Assembly: GCF_002161595.1 (NCBI RefSeq)
Contig: NZ_NFID01000003.1
Location: forward strand, 62,001-126,000
Length of the DNA: 64,000 bases
Origin: Gemmiger sp. An50
GTDB lineage: Bacteria; Bacillota; Clostridia; Oscillospirales; Ruminococcaceae
Reading direction: 5' to 3'
The translations under genes were made by a program, and so were the position numbers. Positions 1 through 8,258 of this stretch are shown here, one piece after another (position 1 is the stretch's first letter; every line of letters begins with the position of its first letter). The notes under the pieces are model-generated. The model was not told the DNA's origin. It did no database searches and saw nothing but the letters and a program-made list of their open reading frames with translations.

Positions 1-2
1 TG

Positions 3-743
3 GGCGTGCTGCTGCTGGATTACATCTGCAAGGCCCGCATCGAAAATGGCACCATGCCCAAGGACCCCGTCATGGTCAAGAGCATCGTGTCCACCCCGCT
101 GGCGGACGTGGTTGCCGCCCACTACGGCGTGGAATGCCGCAACGTGCTCACCGGCTTCAAGTGGATCGGCGATCAGATCGCCCGTCTGGAGGCCGCCGGT
201 CAGGTGGAGCGGTTCATCTTCGGCTTCGAGGAGAGCTACGGTTACCTGGCAGGCAGCTACGTGCGGGATAAGGACGCCGTCATCGGCAGCATGCTGATCT
301 GCGAGATGGCCGCCTACTACCGCAGCATCGGCTCCTCCATCAAGGAAGAACTGGACCGCATCTATGCGGAATATGGCCGCTACCTGAACAAGGTGGACAG
401 CTACGAGTTCCCGGGCCTGTCCGGCATGGACAAGATGGCCGGCATCATGCAGAAGCTGCGCCAGGAGCCTCCCACGGAGTTCGCAGGCTACAAGGTGGTC
501 ACCGTTTCCGACTACCAGGCCCGCACCCGCACCGAGCTGGCCACCGGCAAGACCGAAGCCATCGACCTGCCCGCCGCCAACGTGCTGATCTACGCCCTGG
601 AAGGCGGCGCCACCGTGGTGGTCCGTCCCTCCGGCACCGAGCCCAAGATCAAGACCTACTTCACCACTCTGGGCAAGAATGTGGAAGAGGCCCAGGCTCA
701 GAAGGATGCCCTGGCCGCCGCCCTCAAGCCCATCCTGGCCTGA
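3..743 (+). CDS. Phosphoglucomutase/phosphomannomutase, C-terminal part (5' end outside window)
   Basis: The reading frame is open to the left window edge, so only the last 246 or so codons are seen. The GFEESYGY sugar-binding loop and the terminal RPSGTEPKIK phosphate-binding loop identify the alpha-D-phosphohexomutase family, which interconverts hexose 1- and 6-phosphates for glycogen, cell-wall and exopolysaccharide precursors. The active-site phosphoserine and metal loop would lie upstream and cannot be checked. The gene ends 39 bases before a strong bidirectional terminator shared with the convergent asnB gene. Whether it prefers glucose or mannose phosphates cannot be told from this part; the SYGY form fits phosphoglucomutases of Firmicutes. 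Confidence 0.93.
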   Translation, partial: GVLLLDYICKARIENGTMPKDPVMVKSIVSTPLADVVAAHYGVECRNVLTGFKWIGDQIARLEAAGQVERFIFGFEESYGYLAGSYVRDKDAVIGSMLICEMAAYYRSIGSSIKEELDRIYAEYGRYLNKVDSYEFPGLSGMDKMAGIMQKLRQEPPTEFAGYKVVTVSDYQARTRTELATGKTEAIDLPAANVLIYALEGGATVVVRPSGTEPKIKTYFTTLGKNVEEAQAQKDALAAALKPILA

Positions 744-781
744 GAACACCGGCAGCCCTGAACGGCAATAAAAGAACATAG

Positions 782-817
782 AAAAATCCCCGGGGATCGC
801 TCCCCGGGGATTTTTTT
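782..817. terminator. Bidirectional intrinsic terminator
   Basis: A perfect GC-rich stem (ATCCCCGGGG with its complement) around a four-base loop is flanked by A-run and T-run sequence on both sides. It sits between the convergent phosphohexomutase and asnB genes and can serve both. Confidence 0.9.
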
Positions 818-839
818 GCATGTGATTGAAAGGGAAAAA

Positions 840-2693
840 TCAGCGCAGCACAAAGAACTGCTCGTACCACAGAATGAAGCTGTAGAAGCTCCAGATCTGG
901 GTCATGCCGCCGTTCTTGCCGCTCTTGTGCTCGTCCAGCAGGCGCAGCAGCTCGGGCACATTGAAGAACTTTTCGGCAACCTCGCCCTCGAACTTCTCAC
1001 GCACCATCTGGTAATACTTGTCCTGCCGCAGCCAGTCGTTCAGCGGCACAGGGAAGCCCAGCTTCTTGCGCTTGGCCACGCTCTCCGGCAGCTGCTTGAG
1101 GGCCGCACGGCGCAGCGCAATCTTGGTCTCGGTCTTGCTGGACCGGTATTGGGCGGGGATGGAGAGCGCCAGCTCCAGCATCTCCTTGTCCAGGAAGGGC
1201 ACCCGCAGCTCCAGGCTGTTGGCCATACTCATCCGGTCCGCCTTCAGCAGAATGTCGTAGAGCATCCAGGTGTGGATGTCCACCCACTGCAGCTGGGTGG
1301 GCTCGTCCAGACCGGCCGAGGCATCAAAGTAGGGCTTGAAGAACTCCTCGGGGGTCTTCTTGTGGTACTGCTTTTTCAGGTATTTGTCCCGCTCGGCGGG
1401 GGTGGCGAACACGTAATTGGCCCGCATGCACCGCTGCCAGGGCTCCTTGGCGCCCCGCATCAGGAAGTTTTTGCCCTTGAAGTCCGGCAGAACACCGGCC
1501 ACCGCGCCCGCGGCCTTGCGCACGAAGCGGGGGGTCTTGTGCTCGTACTCCTCAAAGTGATGGGCCGCGCAGTACAGCGGATAGCCGCCGAACAGCTCGT
1601 CCGCGCCCTCGCCGGACAGCACCACCTTCACATAGCGGGCGGCGTTTTTGGTCAGGAAGTACAGCGGCACTTCGCTGGGGTTGGGCATCGGCTCATCCAG
1701 ATACCACTGGATGGTCTTGTTGGCCTCAAAGAACTCGTCGGCACTCACTTTGTTAGCGATGCTGGGCACGCCGATCTCCTTGCTGAAGGCCTGGGCGTAG
1801 GGCAGTTCGGAGTATTTTTCCTCCTCGTAGCCCACGCTGAAGCTCTTCACCTTGGGGGTGCCCTTGGACACCTCGTTCACCACGAAGCTGGAATCCACGC
1901 CGGAGGACAAAAAGCAGCCCACCTCCACGTCGGCGATCTGGTGCACCTTCACGCTCTCGGCGAAGGTTTCGGTGATGGCCTTTTCCCAGTCCTCCAGGCT
2001 CTTCGTTTCGTCCACATGGTAGCGGATATCGTAGTACCGCTCCACCTTCAGCTCGCCCTTTTTCCAGGTGAACATGTGCGCGCCGGGCAGCTTGTACACG
2101 CCCTTGAACATGGTTTCCTCGTTGGGAATGTATTCGATGGACAGGTACTCGGGCAGCCGCTCCTCGTTCAGCTCCTTTTTGAAGCCGGGGTGGGGCAGAA
2201 AGCCCTTGATCTCGCTGCCGAAGATGAAGTGGCCACCCTCATTGTAGTAGTAATAGGGCTTGATGCCGAAGATATCCCGCGCGCCGAACAGGGTCTCGTT
2301 TGCCTTGTCCCACAGGATGAAGGCGAACATGCCCCGCAGTTTGGCGGGCAGGCCGCTGCCCCATTCCTCGTAGCCGTGGATCAGCACCTCGGTGTCGGAA
2401 TGGGTAGAAAAGGTGTGCCCGGCGGCCTCCAGCTGGGCGCGCAGCTCCATGAAGTTATAGATCTCGCCGTTGAACACGATGACGATGCTGCCGTCCTCGT
2501 TGAACATGGGCTGGCTGCCGCCCTCCAGGTCGATGATGGACAGCCGCCGGTGGCCCAGCGCCACCTGTTCGTCCACGTAAAAGCCCTCGCCATCCGGCCC
2601 GCGGTGGGCGATCAGGTCCGCCATCTGCTTGATGGTCTTTTTCGCCTCTTCGGCGTTATGCTTTGCACTGGCAAAGCCCACAAATCCGCACAT
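840..2693 (-). CDS. asnB: Glutamine-dependent asparagine synthetase-type amidotransferase (first copy)
   Basis: The 617-residue protein starts MCGFVGF, so Cys2 becomes the N-terminal nucleophile of a class II glutaminase domain. The C-terminal synthetase half has the SSGVDSS pyrophosphate loop. Length is normal for AsnB. A GGGAGG ribosome site precedes the ATG. It lies 21 bases after an ATP-grasp ligase in the same orientation, behind one promoter. In lactic acid bacteria a D-aspartate ligase of the ATP-grasp family works with an AsnB-like amidase (AsnH) to build and amidate the peptidoglycan cross-bridge, so a wall-modifying role is possible. Free asparagine synthesis is the simple alternative. 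A second asnB (8259-10091) lies nearby, so at least one of the two is likely specialised. Confidence 0.93.
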   Translation of the reverse strand: MCGFVGFASAKHNAEEAKKTIKQMADLIAHRGPDGEGFYVDEQVALGHRRLSIIDLEGGSQPMFNEDGSIVIVFNGEIYNFMELRAQLEAAGHTFSTHSDTEVLIHGYEEWGSGLPAKLRGMFAFILWDKANETLFGARDIFGIKPYYYYNEGGHFIFGSEIKGFLPHPGFKKELNEERLPEYLSIEYIPNEETMFKGVYKLPGAHMFTWKKGELKVERYYDIRYHVDETKSLEDWEKAITETFAESVKVHQIADVEVGCFLSSGVDSSFVVNEVSKGTPKVKSFSVGYEEEKYSELPYAQAFSKEIGVPSIANKVSADEFFEANKTIQWYLDEPMPNPSEVPLYFLTKNAARYVKVVLSGEGADELFGGYPLYCAAHHFEEYEHKTPRFVRKAAGAVAGVLPDFKGKNFLMRGAKEPWQRCMRANYVFATPAERDKYLKKQYHKKTPEEFFKPYFDASAGLDEPTQLQWVDIHTWMLYDILLKADRMSMANSLELRVPFLDKEMLELALSIPAQYRSSKTETKIALRRAALKQLPESVAKRKKLGFPVPLNDWLRQDKYYQMVREKFEGEVAEKFFNVPELLRLLDEHKSGKNGGMTQIWSFYSFILWYEQFFVLR

Positions 2694-2714
2694 AGTGCCT
2701 CCCTTTCCGCCCGG

Positions 2715-3935
2715 TCAGTCCCGCAGGCTCTTGTTGCCGAAATAGCGCTTGTATTTGCGGTAGTTGTTCAGCTGGTTCTTGACGTACCAGATGGCCCGCT
2801 TGAGGGTGAAGTCCTCCTTGCAGAACAGCTGGTGGCTCACCTTGCCCTCCTTCATCAGCTTGCGTACCTCGGCCAGCAGCTCCTGGTCCTTCAGGTACTT
2901 CTTGATGATGCCGGCGGGGGCGATCATCCACAGGTGACGGGTGTCGGCGATGGTCAGGCCCTGGGGCTTGTTCTCCACCACATCCTCCACCAGCCACTTG
3001 GCCAGATTGTAGCCGCTGGCGGTCACAAAGAAGCTGGACCGGCCCTGGCGGGGGTTCATCTCGAACAGCTTGTACTGGCCGTCGCGGGAATCGTACTTCA
3101 TGTCGAAGTTGGAGAAGCCCTCCCAGCCCACGTCCTCCAGGAAGGCCTTCATCCGGCTCATCAGCTCCTCGTCCTTGATAGACATAATGGCCGCGTAGTT
3201 GCCGATGCCCTCGGGGGTCTGTTCCTCCAGCAGGGGACGGCCCAGCGCCATCAGGTGGACCTTATGATCCCGGCCGGAATAGCAGTTCAGCACCCGCATG
3301 CAGTTGTCGTCGCCGGGGATGTATTCCTGCAGCACCAGGTTGTCCTGGTAGCTGGAGGAGTAGATGGCGGCGCAGATGGCCTCGTACTCCTCCCGGTTGT
3401 AGGCCACGAACACCTTTTTCTTGTGGGGGAAACGGCAGTTCCAGTAGGCCACGCTGTTGCTGGCCTTGATGATGCAGGGGAACTCGAAGGGAATCTCCAC
3501 GGTCTTCCAGTTCTGGTTGGTGCAGCCGAAGGTCTTGGGGTAGGCAAGACCGTGGGCCTCGCAGGCATGGTAGAAAAACTCCTTGGTGTCCAGCTGTTCC
3601 ACCAGCTCGGGGGTAGGGCAGGCGAACTTGTAAAGCCCCTCCAGAGCGGCGCGGTTGCGGGCCATCAGACCGGTGTAGTTGTCGCCGCAGCTCACCAGCA
3701 CCAGGGTGCGGCCGGTGTGGGCGGCGGCGAAGGCCTGCAGGGTCTTCACGAAGACCGCGTCGTCCTCCAGATTGGGCTCCACCACAGCCATCTGCACCAG
3801 CTTGGAGTTGGCGGTGGCGGCCAGCGCGCCCTTGCCGATGGCAAGACTGGTCACACCGCATTCCATATAAAAGCTGCGGGCCATGCCGTAAACGTTGGCA
3901 TCGCTGCCCAGCAGCACGGGAAGGATCTGTTCCAT
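2715..3935 (-). CDS. ATP-grasp carboxylate-amine ligase (D-aspartate ligase-like)
   Basis: This is a 406-residue protein from the ATG at 3935, where an AGGTGA ribosome site fits; an in-frame TTG at 3974 would add 13 residues. The central region reads as an ATP-grasp domain: FPCIIKASNS, LVLQEYIPGDD, then FEMNPRQGR with the metal-binding Asn and acidic residues. Such ligases join a carboxylate to an amine using ATP. The call is from these motifs plus size and the adjacent AsnB-like amidotransferase, an arrangement known for Aslfm/AsnH peptidoglycan cross-bridge enzymes. Substrate is not readable from sequence; other ATP-grasp enzymes such as carbamoyl-phosphate-like or peptide ligases remain possible. 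Confidence 0.75.
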   Translation of the reverse strand: MEQILPVLLGSDANVYGMARSFYMECGVTSLAIGKGALAATANSKLVQMAVVEPNLEDDAVFVKTLQAFAAAHTGRTLVLVSCGDNYTGLMARNRAALEGLYKFACPTPELVEQLDTKEFFYHACEAHGLAYPKTFGCTNQNWKTVEIPFEFPCIIKASNSVAYWNCRFPHKKKVFVAYNREEYEAICAAIYSSSYQDNLVLQEYIPGDDNCMRVLNCYSGRDHKVHLMALGRPLLEEQTPEGIGNYAAIMSIKDEELMSRMKAFLEDVGWEGFSNFDMKYDSRDGQYKLFEMNPRQGRSSFFVTASGYNLAKWLVEDVVENKPQGLTIADTRHLWMIAPAGIIKKYLKDQELLAEVRKLMKEGKVSHQLFCKEDFTLKRAIWYVKNQLNNYRKYKRYFGNKSLRD

Positions 3936-3991
3936 AGGTTTTTGTTTCACCTGAACTTTCCAAAATTTTTTCAATGCTTACAAGCTTTTCT

Positions 3992-4021
3992 ATTGTACTG
4001 CTTTTCGGAATGAGTTGTCAA
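3992..4021 (-). promoter_or_regulatory. Sigma-A promoter of the ATP-grasp/asnB operon
   Basis: On the minus strand TTGACA (4016-4021) and TACAAT (3992-3997) are separated by 18 bases. The predicted transcript starts about 50 bases before the ATG at 3935, supporting that start over the TTG at 3974, which would be almost leaderless. Confidence 0.8.
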
Positions 4022-4051
4022 ACAAAGCGTGGAAAATAGGGGAGAATCGAC

Positions 4052-4080
4052 AAAAAAACGGCGCCGGAAAACCGGCGCCG
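4052..4080 (-). terminator. Terminator of the surface-protein gene
   Basis: A 9-bp perfect stem CGGCGCCGG with AAAA loop is followed on the minus strand by seven T residues. It ends the transcript of the 4094-7921 gene just upstream of the next promoter. Confidence 0.9.
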
Positions 4081-4093
4081 GGAAAAAAGCAGG

Positions 4094-7000
4094 TCAATCC
4101 TGTCCGCCGCGCTGTCTGCGCAGAACAAGGGCCAGAATCACCAGCACGGCGATGGCAACAACGCCGATGCCCAGGAAGGGCAGGATGCTGCCGCCGTCCG
4201 TCTGCTGGGCGCTGCTGTCGGGCTGGCTTTCGGCCGGCTCGGAGGCAGGTTCGCTGGCGGATTCCGGGGCGGGCGTTTCGGTGGGAGCCTCGGTGGGTTT
4301 GGCGGTCGCCTCGGGCGAAGCAGTGGGGGCGGGGGTCCGGTTGGGCCGGATCACCGCGGTGCTGGGCACGATGGGCGTGGCCGTGGGTGCAGGTGCGGGC
4401 GCCGGGGTGGCGGTGGCACTGCTGCCGGAGCCGCTGCCCGAATCACTGCCGGAATCGGGCGGTACCGCGTCCTTGGTGTAAGAGCCGGTGACGGTGATGT
4501 CCTTTTCCGGCATTGTTTTGGGCAGGTCCTTCCAGCCGCTGAAGGTGTAGCCGCTGTGGGCCGGAGCCTTGGGAGCCTTGATGGTCTTACCCATGGTGTA
4601 ATGCTGGCTGACGATCACCGTGTCGGTAAAGTGGTCGCCGGTGATCTTGTAGGTAACGGTGTAGATCACGTCGGCCCGCTTCACCAGGTTTTTCAGCGCG
4701 GCTTGCAGGTCCGCCGCGTACCGGTCCACCATCGACTGCTGGGAGACGTCCAGCCCGCGAACGATGGCCTCGCGGGCCTTGTTCAGCGCTTCCACCGAGC
4801 TGGCGGTGTAGAGGGTCAGATCGGTGGGGATCTTCTCCAGCGCCGCATCCACCTTGGAATAATCCGCAACCAGATACCACTGGAAGAGGAACTCGGCGGT
4901 GTTCCCGCTGCCGTCGGTCACGGTCACCTTGTTCTGACCGGGCTGATAGGGCATGTCCTTGCCGGGGAGGGTCAGCGACGGGGCGCTCTGAATGGTGACG
5001 GCGGCGCCGTTCACCTCCACCGAGGCAATGCCCTGGGCGTCCTTCAGCTCCAGATCCAGCTGGTAGTAGCCGGTCCCGTTGCCCGCGGAATCCTTGCCCA
5101 CGGTGATGACGGGCGGAAGGCTTAGCTGGTATTCCTTTTGTTCCTTGTCCCAGTAAAGGCGCAGCATGTCTTCGGTCCCTGCCAGGGCGAACGCCGGGGT
5201 TTTGGTACTGGGGGTGGAGGGAACAACCGCCAGAACGTGGCCGTCCACCGGGGTGCTGGTGGAAAGGTACAGCGGAGTGACGAAGTTGTTGTTCATTTTT
5301 TGGGTCAGAGTGAGGGTGCTGTCAGCCGGGAGGAGAATCTGGAAGGTGGTGTCCTTCTTCAGGCTGAATTTCTGCACGGTGGTGTCGCCGGTGATGACAA
5401 AGCCGCCGCCGGAATCCGTGGTGGAGGTGCGAATGATGCCCAGGGCAGTCATGTCGCCGGAAGCGGCCAGCCAGGTGTGGTCCAGGTCAACGGCCGCCAG
5501 GTTTTCCACCTTTCCGCGCAGGTCCAGCGGGGCTTCCTTGCTGCCCCGGCCGGTGAGGAAGAGATCGGTCAGGCGGGTGCCGATGCTGCTGGTGGTGCCG
5601 GTGATCTTCTGGAAGGAAAGGTCCGGATTCTCCAGCTTGATGTCCAGCCAGCGGGACTGGGAATCGTCCAGGATTTCGCCAATCGCGCCGGAGGCACTGG
5701 CCGCGAACAGCAGGGTCCGTTCCCCGCCTTTCAGCGGGGCGTAACGGATGGTGGTCCCCTCCAGGTCCAGAACAATGTTCTGGAAGGTGGTGCTGTTGGG
5801 GAAGGTGATGGTCTGCACCGCTTCTTCGGCGGCGAAGCGGTGGCCCGCGCCGTCGATGGTCAGCGGAGCGTCGGGCAGAGTGGTATCCTGCGCAAGGGTT
5901 ACATCCGCGTTCAGGGTGACGGTGTAGCTGGAGGAGGCCAGCTGCTCATCCGCCGCGATGGCTTCAAGCGCCTCCTCAAAGCTGGCAAAGCCGGTCTCTG
6001 TGGTCATGGAGCCGCCGAGCACGGTGGCCACAGCAGGGGCGGGCGGCTGTAAGGGCTCGCCGTCCTTGTTGGTCAGCGAAACCTGCGCGCCCTCCGGCAG
6101 AGTCAGAAGGGCCGGGTCCAGGGTGGTGCCGGAGAACTCCGGCAGCTGGAAGCTGCCCGACGCCTCTTCGGTCACGGCCAGGGCGCCGCTGCCTTCAAAG
6201 GACAAAACGCCGTTGCCCTGCAGCGAGGGGATCTGAGCGGGCTGATGCAGCTGCAGTCCGCCCTCGTTCAGGATAACGGACTGGGTGCCGCTCAGCTGTC
6301 CGGTGTACTGGCCGTAGTGGTCAGCCTTCAAAAAGCTGCGGTCCAGCACCAGTCGGTCAAAGCCCTGCATGGGCGGCAGGGCGTAGTAGCTTGTACCGCT
6401 GCCGATCTGGGAATAGGTCACGGCGGGCGATTCGCCGGTGCCGGTCAGCTGGACCGGAGCGCCCATGGAATCGCTGCCGGGTACGCCGCCGGTGAAGGTC
6501 AGGTCGCTGCCGCGAATCTCACGGAAGCCGAAGGAGCCGCCGTTGATCATCTGGAAGGCATGACTGCCCGCATCCAGCGTGCACAGGCCGTTATCCGTGT
6601 TGAAATTGGTCACGGACCGGATGGTGAGCGGGGCCTGCAGGGGAAGGGTGTCCGGCAGGTCCACGCTGTTGCCGGAAAAATCAATGAGGGTGGGCTTGTT
6701 GGGGGCAAGGTCCTGGGGCCAGACCACCAGCTCGCTGGTGTTCAGCACGGTGATGGTGAAGGGGCCTTCGCTCTGGGATGCATTGATCGCCTGAATGGCG
6801 CTGGCCAGGTCCTTCTGGTTCTGGGGCGCGCCGCTGCCGTCCTGCAGCAAGGCGCCCACCTTTTCCAGACCATCGTCCTCGCCGATGCGCTTCACGGTAA
6901 CGTTCGGATTGTTTTGGAAGGTCTGGGTGTAGGATTCCTTCAGCTCGTCGGTGGGCAGATAGAGCGTCACGTTCTTGGTGCTGCCGAAGGCGGAAGCGTT

Positions 7001-7921
7001 GATGGAAGAGCTATACACCCCGCCTGTACAGGTGAGGGTGAACCCGTCGGGCAGGCCGGTGAAGGAATTGGCCTGCGCATTGCCGTAAAATGCCAGGACG
7101 GTGAGCTCCTTCAGCCCGGAAAGGGTGAACGCATTGCCGCCGAAGCTGCCCATGGGAATCTCCATACTGGTGAGGCTGGTGCAGTTTTTAAAGATGCCGA
7201 AGCTTGTCAGGTTCGCCACCGAGTTTTCCGGGAAGAGGAAATACTGCAGCGCGGTGCAATCGCAGAAGGCGTTCATGCCATATTTGCTGATGCTGGAGGC
7301 GGTGGCGTCCACGCCGGTGAGGGCGGTATTGCCGTAAAAGGCTTTGGCGGCGATCTCGGTCACGTCATACCGGCCGCCCTGATACTCCAGCCCGTTGGCA
7401 ATGGTCAGTTCGCCCGAAACCTTCGTGCCGTCCTGCACGGTCAGGGTGCCGTTTTGCCCGTCGGCAGGCAGGCTGGTTACTTTGTAGGAAAGGTCGCCGA
7501 TCTGCACGGTGCCGCCCACAGCGGGCGGTTCGGCATCGCCGGCAGCCTCGGGGGCTTCGGGTTCGTCGGGTGTTTCCGGCGCAGCGGCAGGCGTTTCGCC
7601 GGCCTGCGTTTGGGCCGGTTGGGCCGGGGCTTCGGCCTCGGGTGTTTCAGCCGGTTCGTCCCCGTCCGAAGGTTCCGCCGGTGCGGCGGCAGTCTCCTCG
7701 CTGTCGGGAGCCGGAACCGGTTCGTCGGGTTCTTCGCCGTCGGGGCGTTCGGCTTCCTCGGCGGAAACCTCTTCCGTTGATTGGGAAATGCGGGCGCGGG
7801 CTGAGTCCGCGGTGCTCGGGGCATCCGCGAAGGCGATTACCGGGCAGGCCTGGAGAAGGATCATGCAGGACAACGCCGCGCAAAGGCAGCGCCGGTAGAA
7901 TACGGGCCAATGTTGTTTCAT
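4094..7921 (-). CDS. Large secreted, membrane-anchored surface protein with BspA-type leucine-rich repeats
   Basis: The 1275-residue protein begins with a signal peptide (hydrophobic core ending near AFADA at 33), then a long Pro/Glu/Ala-rich linker (about 45-140). Residues about 180-340 contain BspA-like leucine-rich repeats (repeated AFYGNTALTGV, CTALQYF, CTSLTSME). A long beta-rich middle follows, then a FIVAR-like helical segment near 1030-1100 and an InlB-type repeat (YTFSGWKDLP). The C-terminus is a Thr/Pro/Glu stalk, one membrane helix and an RRQRGGQD tail. There is no LPXTG motif, so it is probably held by the transmembrane helix. The likely role is adhesion or surface sensing, inferred only from architecture. 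It is a single-gene unit between its own promoter region and terminator. Confidence 0.8.
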   Translation of the reverse strand: MKQHWPVFYRRCLCAALSCMILLQACPVIAFADAPSTADSARARISQSTEEVSAEEAERPDGEEPDEPVPAPDSEETAAAPAEPSDGDEPAETPEAEAPAQPAQTQAGETPAAAPETPDEPEAPEAAGDAEPPAVGGTVQIGDLSYKVTSLPADGQNGTLTVQDGTKVSGELTIANGLEYQGGRYDVTEIAAKAFYGNTALTGVDATASSISKYGMNAFCDCTALQYFLFPENSVANLTSFGIFKNCTSLTSMEIPMGSFGGNAFTLSGLKELTVLAFYGNAQANSFTGLPDGFTLTCTGGVYSSSINASAFGSTKNVTLYLPTDELKESYTQTFQNNPNVTVKRIGEDDGLEKVGALLQDGSGAPQNQKDLASAIQAINASQSEGPFTITVLNTSELVVWPQDLAPNKPTLIDFSGNSVDLPDTLPLQAPLTIRSVTNFNTDNGLCTLDAGSHAFQMINGGSFGFREIRGSDLTFTGGVPGSDSMGAPVQLTGTGESPAVTYSQIGSGTSYYALPPMQGFDRLVLDRSFLKADHYGQYTGQLSGTQSVILNEGGLQLHQPAQIPSLQGNGVLSFEGSGALAVTEEASGSFQLPEFSGTTLDPALLTLPEGAQVSLTNKDGEPLQPPAPAVATVLGGSMTTETGFASFEEALEAIAADEQLASSSYTVTLNADVTLAQDTTLPDAPLTIDGAGHRFAAEEAVQTITFPNSTTFQNIVLDLEGTTIRYAPLKGGERTLLFAASASGAIGEILDDSQSRWLDIKLENPDLSFQKITGTTSSIGTRLTDLFLTGRGSKEAPLDLRGKVENLAAVDLDHTWLAASGDMTALGIIRTSTTDSGGGFVITGDTTVQKFSLKKDTTFQILLPADSTLTLTQKMNNNFVTPLYLSTSTPVDGHVLAVVPSTPSTKTPAFALAGTEDMLRLYWDKEQKEYQLSLPPVITVGKDSAGNGTGYYQLDLELKDAQGIASVEVNGAAVTIQSAPSLTLPGKDMPYQPGQNKVTVTDGSGNTAEFLFQWYLVADYSKVDAALEKIPTDLTLYTASSVEALNKAREAIVRGLDVSQQSMVDRYAADLQAALKNLVKRADVIYTVTYKITGDHFTDTVIVSQHYTMGKTIKAPKAPAHSGYTFSGWKDLPKTMPEKDITVTGSYTKDAVPPDSGSDSGSGSGSSATATPAPAPAPTATPIVPSTAVIRPNRTPAPTASPEATAKPTEAPTETPAPESASEPASEPAESQPDSSAQQTDGGSILPFLGIGVVAIAVLVILALVLRRQRGGQD

Positions 7922-7999
7922 ATCGTTTCACTTCCTTACGGTTTGGATTTGGATGGTGTATCCGGTCAAAATTGGCGCCCGATTCCCTATTGTGTCTAT

Positions 8000-8005
8000 A
8001 TTATA
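8000..8005 (-). promoter_or_regulatory. Putative -10 box for the surface-protein gene
   Basis: A minus-strand TATAAT lies about 80 bases upstream of the start at 7921. No clear -35 is seen at 17 bases; a TTGATG lies too far away. The 337-base divergent gap 7922-8258 otherwise holds only asnB promoters. Confidence 0.4.
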
Positions 8006-8195
8006 TCAAAGTGGAAGGAAAAAGAGGCATCAAACTGGAAAAAGCCGAGAAAAAAGCAGCGGGGAATTTTGTGCATTCTGATATGCTTTGGGGGATGCGC
8101 TTTTAAAGGAAGGGCGGATGTAGTATAATAACCAGAAAATGAAGCGCTCCTGCGCTGTGGAAAAGCCCGGGCGGCAATACCATTTTTAGGTGCTT

Positions 8196-8206
8196 CATGT
8201 TATAAT
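8196..8206 (+). promoter_or_regulatory. Extended -10 promoter of the second asnB
   Basis: ATGTTATAAT (TG one base before TATAAT at 8201-8206) is an extended -10 element 52 bases before the start codon. A second TATAAT at 8124-8129 could be an additional upstream start. The leader contains AAAGGA before the ATG. Confidence 0.55.
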
Positions 8207-8258
8207 GTAACCTGTATATTGAGGGGACGTTCCCTGTAAGCGAAAGGATCATCACATC

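Noticed and set aside
816-4013. A 1065-codon plus-strand open frame
   Set aside because: It is the antisense shadow of asnB and the ATP-grasp gene in GC-rich DNA: Leu/His/Gly-rich, no family motifs, no ribosome site.
4094-4200. LPXTG sortase signal in the surface protein
   Set aside because: The C-terminus has a stalk, a membrane helix and basic tail, but no LPXTG-like motif before the helix.
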